Source of the DNA: UBA6263 sp049305865
Lineage (GTDB): Bacteria; Patescibacteriota; Gracilibacteria; Absconditabacterales; Absconditicoccaceae
Reading direction: 5' to 3'
Assembly: GCA_049305865.1 (NCBI GenBank)
Contig: JBAQPP010000019.1
Span: 1-6,774, forward strand
Length of the DNA stretch: 6,774 nucleotides
Shown: piece after piece, positions 1 to 6,006 of the stretch
How the letters are laid out: the number at the start of each line of letters is the position of its first letter
Position numbering within the stretch: position 1 is the stretch's first letter
Position numbers and translations under genes: made by a program
The notes under the pieces: model-generated
The model's input: only the letters and a program-made list of their open reading frames with translations
Databases searched by the model: none
What the model was told of the DNA's origin: nothing

Positions 1-552
1 ATGTTGATCCAGGCTTTACTGGAAAGTAAACAGCAGGACAACATCGAAGTGATCAACAGGTATCTCAATGGGACAGTTTTGTATCCCTATACACCGCTAT
101 CTCTTGTCCCCAAAATGGATTCCAGAAATTATCATGCAAACGGAGGTACTCCTCTGTTTGACGAGACTGCCAAGCTACTTGCTACAGTCATCGCCAAAGC
201 ACAGGATTTCAAAAACAATGGTATCCAGGTAAGGACAATAACTCTGATTTTAACTGACGGTGATGACTGTCATTCACGCACCAGCACAGCTGCTGACGTC
301 TCCAAGATTGTCACAGATATGCTCAGGAGTGAAGACCACATCGTTGCTGCCATGGGATTTGACAATGGATCATGCAATTTCAAAAAAGTATTTAGCAATA
401 TGGGGATTCCCGATCGCTGGGTGCTGACCGCAAATGCAAATCCAAGTGAAATCCGTAAAGCATTTCAGGTTTTTAGCCAGAGTGCTGTACGCGCATCTCA
501 GAGTGCTGCTCATTTTAGCCAAACCAATCTTGGTGGGTTTGGTGGTTGATAG
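1..552 (+). CDS. VWA-domain protein, 3' part (5' end outside window)
   Basis: The frame is open from the first base. It encodes the C-terminal two thirds of a von Willebrand factor A domain. Two of the three metal-ion (MIDAS) elements are visible: GGTPLFDET with Thr50, and the strand TLILTDGDD with Asp86. The first element, DxSxS, which should lie upstream of this point, is absent, so the ATG at position 1 is probably an internal Met and the gene is cut by the window edge. The tail (about 155-182) has an SxSAVRASQ segment and a Gly-rich end. No signal peptide or membrane helix is visible in this part. All 12 glycines use GGN. The frame ends in adjacent UGA (547-549) and UAG (550-552); under table 25 the UGA adds one more Gly and UAG is the stop. 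VWA proteins of this sort often mediate metal-dependent protein contacts; the partner is unknown. Confidence 0.8.
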
Positions 553-592
553 CAAATAAGATTTCTTTTTGCTTAGCCAAGTATTAGTTAAG

Positions 593-624
593 ACCCGTAC
601 TGTTTTTCAGTGCGGGTTTTTCTT
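593..624 (+). terminator. Rho-independent terminator of the VWA gene
   Basis: A 10-bp stem (593-602 with 608-617, one G-T wobble) closes a TTTTT loop. It is followed at once by a T-rich run to 624. It lies 40 bases after the VWA stop codon and points in the same direction. Confidence 0.87.
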
Positions 625-639
625 ATTGTATTTTTTACA
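623..639 (+). promoter_or_regulatory. Regulatory module copy A (TTATTGTA-N5-TACA)
   Basis: First of four copies of an AT-rich dyad with TGTA and TACA arms. It sits directly after the VWA terminator and ends 7 bases before the -35 box of the nucleoside hydrolase promoter. Together with the bases up to 649 it matches copy B (3257-3283) at 25 of 27 positions. Its place just upstream of a -35 box would suit an activator site or an UP-like element; which of these it is cannot be told from sequence. Confidence 0.55.
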
Positions 640-646
640 TTTTCTC

Positions 647-675
647 TTGCAATTATTTATATATTTATATATAAT
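647..675 (+). promoter_or_regulatory. Sigma70-type promoter of the nucleoside hydrolase gene
   Basis: TTGCAA (647-652) and a perfect TATAAT (670-675) are separated by 17 bases. Transcription would start near 682, leaving a leader of about 22 bases before the ATG at 704. No Shine-Dalgarno sequence is present in that leader. Confidence 0.65.
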
Positions 676-703
676 TGGAACTGTTTAATATATAAATATA
701 TTG

Positions 704-1507
704 ATGAAGAAAATACCTGTTCTGATATATACAGATATTGGAGATGATATAGATGATAGTTTAGCTATAAGCTATTTAGCCTATTGTGATGATATCCATA
801 TTGTATGAATCATATGCGATAGTAGAAAAAATAATTATAGAAAAGATATGACAAAAAAACTTTTAAATATTTTGGATTATCAGACATCTATTTTATGATC
901 ACAGCATAAAAGAGTTCTAAAAAATATTTTAACAACATATTGAAAAGACCTAGTTATTCTATCTATAGCAAGCAATAAACGACTAAAAAAAGACATGGAA
1001 GATTTTCCTATTCTATTTTGAAATATCAAAAGAATCTATTTCCAGTGACATGTATACTTCAATAATAAAAAGATATTTGCAGATATGCATAGTTATAATT
1101 TTACACAAGATCCAGAATCTATAAAATATATTTTAGAATACAAGATACCGATGACATTTGTAGGTAAATATATAGCCTATGAAGCACCAATAACAAAAGA
1201 TTATTTTACAATATTATCCCAAAACAATCCATCTGTTTGTAATATATTATATCAACGAGCACAAGAATGGAAAACAAAATTTAAAAAACTTAATCCTGAA
1301 ATATTTGAAAAACTATATGGGAAAGACTCTAATATTATGTCCTATCCTTATGATCTAATTACTGCCATAGTTATAAATAAGGAAAAAATGTTTATCAAAA
1401 ATAGTATTTGAAAAATAGATCTTATATGACAAGAAAAAAATCAAAAATGAATCAAAAACATTTCAGAATTTAAAAAGTATATAATAAATATATTTAAAAA
1501 ACATTAA
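704..1507 (+). CDS. Divergent nucleoside hydrolase (IUNH-like), table 25
   Basis: A 267-residue protein when UGA is read as Gly; eight of its 11 glycines are UGA, so the standard code breaks it into fragments. The N-terminus carries TDIGDDIDDSLAI (10-22), the calcium-binding start of inosine-uridine nucleoside hydrolases (usual form DTDxGxDD or DTDIGxDxDD). Family landmarks follow in order: a VGIICDS strand near 40, an FQGHV segment where the family has MGG, then SYNFTQDPES (EFN..DPEA), and finally YPYD with Asp217. The length is a little short of the usual 300-320 residues. These enzymes cleave the N-glycosidic bond of ribonucleosides. Two active-site positions differ: the first Asp of DTD is Tyr9, and the His of the C-terminal H-D pair is Tyr216. 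The substrate is therefore uncertain; nicotinamide riboside is possible given pncA and pncB nearby. The ATG fits the promoter at 647-675 and is the first in frame after it. Confidence 0.8.
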
Positions 1508-1538
1508 AAAAATCTTCCGTGATAAAAACCACGGAAGA
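1506..1538 (-). terminator. Rho-independent terminator of gapN
   Basis: A perfect 9-bp stem (1513-1521 with 1530-1538) has an 8-base loop. Read on the minus strand it is followed by seven T (1512 down to 1506). It lies 22 bases past the gapN stop. Its T-tract overlaps the TAA stop (1505-1507) of the convergent nucleoside hydrolase gene. There is no matching T-run on the plus strand, so it works mainly for gapN. Confidence 0.87.
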
Positions 1539-1560
1539 CCTTATAATTGTGAAAAGAATT

Positions 1561-3123
1561 TTATTCCTCACGTTTTGCAATCACAGTACGGATACTGAAT
1601 GAACGTAAAGCATCATAGATGCTTAGTGTTCCCATAGCGGAGTTTTTCCGCCCTGTGAACGGCAGTATATCCGGTCCCCTTTGGCACTGCATGTTGATAT
1701 TAATCCTGCAAACCATGTTTGCAAGCTGAGTAATCAGCTTATCAATTTCCTTTGATGGGGTAAACAATGATATTTGCTGCCCATATGGCGAGTTTTCCAT
1801 GTATTGAACCACCTCAGCCAAATCATCATAAGGAACGATAGGCACAACAGGACCAAACTGTTCTTCATGATAGATTTTCATTGAAGGATTCACAGGATAT
1901 AGGACTGCTGGAATCATCATAGTATGATGTGGCATACCAGCACGAAGATTGGTCGTCTGAGCTCCTTTGAAGATAGCATCAGTGATATAATCACCCATCC
2001 ATTGAATTTTGCCTACTTCAGGCATAGGGGTTTGCATCGGACTCCCTTCAAGGCTTTGATCGTCCCATGGCATGCCAAGAGGCAAAGCATCAACAGCTTC
2101 AGAAAATTTTTTTACAAATTCATCAGCTATTAATTTTTGGACGAAGATGATCTTAATTGCGGTGCAACGTTGACCGTTGAAGCTGAGCGATCCCGTGATG
2201 CATTCACGCACTGCTGAATCGATGTCGGCATTGGCAAATATCACAGCCGGATTTTTAGCTTCAAGACCCAGAATCATTCTCAGACGATGTGGATTAGGAT
2301 GATTTTTTACAATTTTATCAGCCGTACTAGACAGACCGATAAATGCAAAACAATCAATTTTACCTGATTGCATCAAAGGAGTGATAACAGTCTGACCATC
2401 GCCAAAGACGGTACCAACAACTCCCTGGGGGAAAGCCTCAGCAAAACATTCAAGTAATGGCGCATTGAGAAGTACGCCGTATTTCGCTGGCTTGTAAATA
2501 ACTACATTGCCCATAATAAGGGCAGGAATAATGATAGTCAGTGTCTCGTTCAAGGGATAATTGAACGGTCCCATACACAAGGTAACTCCAATTGGAGTGC
2601 GTGGAACACGAGCCAAAAGACCTTCAGTCAAACGAAAGTCATCGGTACCTTCATTAAGTAATCTGTATTCAATGATGGTCTTCTGGATGTATTCGATCGT
2701 ACGATCAAATTCTTTGAAAGAATCCTTGGAAGTTTTACCGATCTCCCACATAAGAATACGAACGATGGCATCTCTGCGAGATTTCATCATTTCGATAAAT
2801 TTTTCAATGTGGGTAATACGTTGTTGCCATGACATTCTGGGCCATTCACCTGTACCAGAAGCCCATGCTTTGATAGCCGTTTGTAGGACTGATTCTGCTT
2901 GGGCTACTGTCATGAGTGGATAATTTCCAAGATAACAAGGTTCTGCCGGCGTTCCGACGAATTTGTTTATGATTGGAGAATAAACTTTTTGAAATCCTCC
3001 CTCATGTTTTTTGAGAGTTCCATCCAGATACTCTGTAATTTCAACATCCCAAGGTTGGAACTGTTCAGGAATATCATCCAAGTGTCTTGGAAATTCCGAA
3101 ATTTCACCAATTGTTTTTGTCAT
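1561..3123 (-). CDS. gapN: NADP-dependent non-phosphorylating glyceraldehyde-3-phosphate dehydrogenase (GapN-type ALDH)
   Basis: A complete 520-residue aldehyde dehydrogenase superfamily protein. Visible landmarks are GPFNYP with the oxyanion Asn188, YKPA with the cofactor-binding Lys211, FNGQRCT with catalytic Cys320, and HEEQFGP near 419-425. A C-terminal FTGRKNSAMGTLSIYDALR segment resembles that of GapN-like enzymes. GapN oxidises glyceraldehyde 3-phosphate to 3-phosphoglycerate and makes NADPH, bypassing GAPDH and phosphoglycerate kinase; it is cytosolic. The usual LELGGK strand reads LGLEAK, so the general-base Glu appears shifted (Glu288). All 35 glycines are GGN and none is UGA, unlike its AT-rich neighbours. 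Codon use also differs (for example CGT arginine), which suggests acquisition from a standard-code donor or different codon selection. It is transcribed alone, divergently from pncA, and has its own terminator. The ATG at 3123 is preceded by an A-rich leader without a Shine-Dalgarno sequence. Assignment to ALDH is secure; the exact substrate is less so. Confidence 0.88.
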   Translation of the reverse strand: MTKTIGEISEFPRHLDDIPEQFQPWDVEITEYLDGTLKKHEGGFQKVYSPIINKFVGTPAEPCYLGNYPLMTVAQAESVLQTAIKAWASGTGEWPRMSWQQRITHIEKFIEMMKSRRDAIVRILMWEIGKTSKDSFKEFDRTIEYIQKTIIEYRLLNEGTDDFRLTEGLLARVPRTPIGVTLCMGPFNYPLNETLTIIIPALIMGNVVIYKPAKYGVLLNAPLLECFAEAFPQGVVGTVFGDGQTVITPLMQSGKIDCFAFIGLSSTADKIVKNHPNPHRLRMILGLEAKNPAVIFANADIDSAVRECITGSLSFNGQRCTAIKIIFVQKLIADEFVKKFSEAVDALPLGMPWDDQSLEGSPMQTPMPEVGKIQWMGDYITDAIFKGAQTTNLRAGMPHHTMMIPAVLYPVNPSMKIYHEEQFGPVVPIVPYDDLAEVVQYMENSPYGQQISLFTPSKEIDKLITQLANMVCRININMQCQRGPDILPFTGRKNSAMGTLSIYDALRSFSIRTVIAKREE

Positions 3124-3181
3124 AAAATTTTGATTTTTGTTTTAGGTTTATGTTAATTAATTTTTTGTTTTAGTTTCTATA

Positions 3182-3209
3182 TCTATACATATTTTATCAT
3201 AAATATCAA
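3182..3209 (-). promoter_or_regulatory. Candidate promoter of gapN
   Basis: On the minus strand TTGATA (3209-3204) and TATAGA (3187-3182) are 16 bases apart, placing the transcript start about 50 bases before the gapN ATG. In such AT-rich sequence chance matches are common, so this is only a candidate. Confidence 0.25.
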
Positions 3210-3256
3210 TACTTTTGTACATTTTATAATATGTTAGTAAATGAATGTAAATATAG

Positions 3257-3273
3257 TTATTGTAATTTATACA
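3257..3273 (+). promoter_or_regulatory. Regulatory module copy B (TTATTGTA-N5-TACA)
   Basis: Second copy of the dyad. The 20 bases from 3257 are identical to copy C (3407-3426). The longer stretch to 3283 matches copy A at 25 of 27 positions, including the TTTTCTCTTG that leads into the -35 box. Confidence 0.55.
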
Positions 3274-3280
3274 TTTTCTC

Positions 3281-3308
3281 TTGATTTTGGAAATAAAATG
3301 ATTATAAG
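3281..3308 (+). promoter_or_regulatory. Candidate promoter upstream of the pncA leader
   Basis: TTGATT (3281-3286) and TATAAG (3303-3308) are 16 bases apart, in the same position relative to copy B as the nucleoside hydrolase promoter is to copy A. Transcription would begin near 3315 and run through the hairpin at 3333-3369 towards pncA. Confidence 0.45.
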
Positions 3309-3360
3309 CAAACTGAAGATGAAAAACACACCACCAGTAAGATCTACGACTGACCGCTAG
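3298..3360 (+). CDS. Possible leader peptide ORF (20 or 13 codons)
   Basis: An ATG at 3298 opens a 20-codon frame ending in TAG at 3358-3360. A second in-frame ATG at 3319 gives MKNTPPVRSTTDR. With a transcript start near 3315 the second ATG would be almost leaderless. The stop lies inside the inner hairpin stem, so ribosome position could affect folding. There is no similarity I recognise and no codon bias to support it; it may be chance. Confidence 0.2.
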   Translation: MIISKLKMKNTPPVRSTTDR

Positions 3361-3379
3361 ATAACTGGTTAATAATCAT
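3298..3379 (+). ncRNA. Candidate structured leader or inverted-repeat element before pncA
   Basis: Nested complementary segments are visible. The outer arms (3298-3305 with 3372-3379) are an 8-bp perfect match. Inside is a hairpin with a 6-bp stem (3333-3338 with 3364-3369), an asymmetric internal loop, and a further 5-bp stem (3342-3346 with 3358-3362), capped by an 11-base loop. A CAGT at 3335-3338 could instead pair with ACTG at 3312-3315, giving a possible alternative fold. If transcription starts near 3315 only the inner hairpin is in the RNA. It may be a cis-regulatory leader of the NAD salvage genes; I cannot match it to the nadA or pnuC riboswitch classes. A DNA operator or a tiny mobile-element remnant are alternatives. 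Confidence 0.35.
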
Positions 3380-3406
3380 ATTCATAATATATTTTTTACA
3401 TCTTAC

Positions 3407-3423
3407 TTATTGTAATTTATACA
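3407..3423 (+). promoter_or_regulatory. Regulatory module copy C (TTATTGTA-N5-TACA)
   Basis: Third copy, identical over 20 bases to copy B, which lies 150 bases upstream. It starts 56 bases before the pncA ATG. TTGTAA (3410-3415) and TATTCT (3434-3439) with 18 bases between could form a weak promoter, so the module may overlap a -35 box here rather than precede it. Confidence 0.5.
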
Positions 3424-3450
3424 TTTATTAATCTATTCTATTTATTATTT

Positions 3451-3459
3451 AACCCCTAT
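3451..3459 (+). promoter_or_regulatory. AACCCCTAT motif before pncA start
   Basis: This 9-mer ends 3 bases before the pncA ATG, at the spacing of a ribosome binding site, yet it is pyrimidine-rich and cannot pair with the usual anti-Shine-Dalgarno. The same 9-mer lies at 4315-4323 before pncB. Confidence 0.4.
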
Positions 3460-3462
3460 CCT

Positions 3463-4278
3463 ATGGAAACAATGACTATCAATCAAACTCAAACCAAAGA
3501 AACTTTGGTAAAACAAATTAATTTAGAAAACTGTAACGATGTAGAAGATATTGCTATGATAAGTGTAGATAACACTCAGACATTTGAGAATGAAAATTTA
3601 AATGAACTATATGTAGGTGAATGAGAACAAGCAGCTCACGCTACAAAAAAAATTATGGAAGCGTGTAAGTACTATTGAATAACTACCATCAATGTACTTG
3701 AAGAACATCCCATATGACATGTATCACTAGCTGCTAACTACAAGAATAAGAAACCATTTGAAATGATAAATTATTTCGAAGTGGCTGATCGAACAGATGA
3801 AGAAAATGGACTGAATGAAAGAGCTCAATTCACGGTAAATGAATTGAAAGCATTTCTCAAAGAGCTTAGCTTGGAATGAAAATCACAGATGCTACGACCA
3901 GATCATGGAGTTAAATGAACTCAAGGTGTCGAACTAAGTGAACCATTGAATGAATCAGATTTTGATTTGAAAGTAGTAAAGGGAACTAACCCAGCAAGAG
4001 AGGCATATAGTGGATTTGATGAAACAACACTTGATGAAGAGCTAAATAAAAAATGAAAAAAAATATTACTTATATGATGAGTAGCTACTGACTACTGTGT
4101 ATGACAGACAGCACTTGATGGACAAGAAAAATGATATCAAGTATATCTAGTAAATGAAGCAATCAGATGAGTAGCTCAAGAGACTACTGATGCTATGATG
4201 AAAATATTGGAAGATAATGAAGTGAGATTTATATCTTCTATGGAACTATTTAACATACTTGAAAAAAAATTTGCATAA
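3463..4278 (+). CDS. pncA: Nicotinamidase (isochorismatase-like hydrolase), table 25
   Basis: A 271-residue protein with UGA read as Gly (11 of 18 glycines). It deamidates nicotinamide to nicotinate in the cytosol, the first step of Preiss-Handler NAD salvage. The catalytic triad is visible: Asp36 in ISVDNTQ, Lys173 in VVKGTN, and Cys212 in GGVATDYCV, where the preceding VA should form the family's cis-peptide. The metal site is at EEHPIGH (80-86), with His82 and His86; the usual Asp is Glu80. RPDHGVKGTQG (145-155) matches the family's PDHCVQGT segment. Gly205-Gly206, just before the catalytic loop, are tandem UGA codons at 4075-4080. It is longer than a typical 200-residue nicotinamidase, with an N-terminal extension of about 28 residues. 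The ATG at 3463 follows AACCCCTAT; an in-frame ATG at 3472 is an alternative. pncB follows after 49 bases. Confidence 0.92.
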
Positions 4279-4282
4279 CTTG

Positions 4283-4299
4283 TTATTGTAACTATTACA
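4283..4299 (+). promoter_or_regulatory. Regulatory module copy D (TTATTGTA-N5-TACA)
   Basis: Fourth copy, in the 49-base gap between pncA and pncB. Here the dyad arms extend to TGTAA and TTACA around CTA. It is followed by ATTATTAAACCCCTAT before the pncB start, so the whole gap resembles a shortened copy of the pncA leader. TATTAT at 4307-4312 could be a -10 element, with poor spacing (15) from TTGTAA. Confidence 0.5.
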
Positions 4300-4314
4300 G
4301 CATTTATATTATTA

Positions 4315-4323
4315 AACCCCTAT
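4315..4323 (+). promoter_or_regulatory. AACCCCTAT motif before pncB start
   Basis: Identical to the 9-mer at 3451-3459 and 4 bases before the ATG. It takes the position of a ribosome binding site but is not a Shine-Dalgarno sequence. Confidence 0.4.
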
Positions 4324-4327
4324 TAAA

Positions 4328-5998
4328 ATGAATACTTTCGATACCAAATCATACAAAGCTAGACTACAAGAATTCCCTGAGATTAGCTACCAAGAATATC
4401 AACAGATTACTGACTTACAAATAAGGAGAGATATTGCTAAAAAAAACAAAATCATACAAACTGATGCATACAATAGAACTATGAATCATTTGAAGTGAGA
4501 AAAATCTTATAAAAGAGAGACATTCTCACTATCATTTAGAAGATCTCCAAATAAACAGTATGTTGTAGTAGATGGTATCAGAAGTACACTAAAAGATATT
4601 TTGTGAATCAAAATCACTCAATGAGAACTAGATTTCGCAAAAGATTTTTATGCAGACCAAAAAGCTAGGTGATGAAATGGATATTTTGATGTAGATATGC
4701 GACAAGATGTAGTAGATAATGGTGGGTTTATACCACTAGATATCAAAGCCGTAGAAGATGGGACAGTACTCAAACCCAAAGAACCAGTAATGCTTGTAAG
4801 TTGACCAGCAGAATTAGCAGCAGTTTATGAACCAGTTTTTCTTAGAGCATTTTTCAAAAGTATAGTAGCTACGGATGCTCACTATTTGGAAGAGATTATA
4901 TGACAATGAAGAGTTGCAGAATTTGGTAAAAGAGCTGCTCCAAATGAAGATTTCCACTTGGATGCTGTAGAAGCAAATATAATAGGCTGTGGTTTAAAAA
5001 ATACTTCAAATGATACAGCTGCATTGGTATACCCACAAGTCATTAGCGGATGAACAACCGCTCATAGATATTTCGCATGCTACCCTACCGAAAATGATGC
5101 ATTTATAAATGCTATAGAAAAGTGCGATAAAATAGCATTGCTCGTAGATCTAGTAGATTCATATAAATGAATAGATAAGATAGTTGCTTTAAAGAAAAAA
5201 TATAGAGCATCATGAAAAATTATATGAATGAGATTGGATAGCTGAGATCTAGCTGATCAGGCAGTATATGCATTAAGAAAATTACAAGAAAACTGAATGC
5301 TTGATCCTAAAATGGATAAAATCGTAGTAGCAGACATATCTACAGTAGATGATGTAAGACGTGTAGAAGACGCCGTGACAGCTGCTGGATTTGATCCAAA
5401 AGAATTTATCCAATACTGACTAGGATGACTGTTGGTAGCAAGAAATAAGACAAGAGATGCTCTATCTGCAGCTTATAAACTTACTGATACAGAAGATTGA
5501 GCAACAGGGAAACTAAGTAATGATATAGATAAAGAGCCTATACCATGAAATACAAATATAGAAATCAGAGATGGAGCAAGATATATAGTACAAGAAGATG
5601 AAGAAGTAAAATGAGAAAGATTACTAAAAAATGTTTATAATAACTGAGCCTTGAATTATGATGATAATGATATTCAAGCGGTAACTGACGCAAGAAATCA
5701 GCTTTTGAAAACATTTGAAATGCATAAATTGGAAACAAAAGAAAGTGAAAAAACAAAAAAAGTTCATGAAGAAGTAAGAGATAGACTATTGAGTAATTTG
5801 GATGATTATATATCTGTAAAAAAATTGAATGATCTATGAGAAGATACATTTGGCAATAAAGAATCATTTGAATTACGACTAAAAAGTCCAAATTTCTGTA
5901 TGTGAGGGATTATTCCTTATGATATTTCTCAGACTAAAGAATGAAGAAAAGATATTTATGATGAACTTATAAGGATACAATATGGTGTAGTATGTTAA
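4328..5998 (+). CDS. pncB: Nicotinate phosphoribosyltransferase, table 25
   Basis: A 556-residue protein with 23 of its 39 glycines encoded by UGA. It joins nicotinate and PRPP to give nicotinate mononucleotide, the committed step after PncA. Landmarks in order are QTDAYNRTM (44-52, family TDLYxxTM), EPVMLVSGPAELA, EFGKRA, and GGTTAHRYF with His246, matching the GTxAH site of the phosphorylated His in this family. Then come RLDSGDL (302-308), whose Gly306 is UGA at 5243-5245, and a YGLGGLL segment where the family has FGVGTxL. The part after about 400 is charged and helical, with a Lys/Glu-rich stretch near 450-480, and makes the protein longer than E. coli PncB (about 400 residues) but in the range of the longer subfamily. 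The ATG is the first after the AACCCCTAT motif. It probably forms an operon with pncA, with its own module copy as a possible second start point. Confidence 0.93.
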
Positions 5999-6006
5999 AA
6001 TAAAAT

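Larger units (their letters stand above)
3124..3462. other. Divergent intergenic region between gapN and pncA
   Basis: This 339-base stretch has no long gene. The gapN-proximal part (3124-3256) is very AT-rich and holds only a weak minus-strand promoter candidate. The pncA-proximal part holds module copies B and C, a plus-strand promoter candidate, an inverted-repeat segment with a short ORF (3298-3379), and the AACCCCTAT motif before the pncA start. The segment 3307-3370 is clearly less AT-rich than its flanks, which suggests that it is functional. Confidence 0.7.

Noticed and set aside
1085..1411. A separate 108-codon gene starting at ATG 1085
   Set aside because: It is in frame with the upstream TDIGDDIDD start and is just the longest UGA-free piece of the nucleoside hydrolase.
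2561..3156. Plus-strand ORFs of 120 and 85 codons opposite gapN
   Set aside because: They lie antisense to a well-conserved ALDH gene, have no recognisable motifs, and are explained by its low stop density.
3298..3379. MITE with short terminal inverted repeats
   Set aside because: No target-site duplication flanks the arms, and no second copy is present in the window; kept only as an alternative.
3378..3397. Small hairpin followed by TTTTTT as an attenuator before pncA
   Set aside because: The stem is 5 A-T pairs with a 3-base loop, too weak to call a terminator in such AT-rich sequence.
5565..5891. Minus-strand ORF rich in Leu, Ile and Phe opposite the end of pncB
   Set aside because: The pncB frame continues through this region with UGA as Gly and ends in plausible family sequence; the hydrophobic antisense is a by-product of AT-rich Lys/Glu/Asp codons.
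704..5998. Hydrolase, pncA and pncB as decayed pseudogenes full of stop codons
   Set aside because: All interruptions are UGA, never UAA or UAG, the frames stay intact over hundreds of codons, and UGA falls at conserved glycines.
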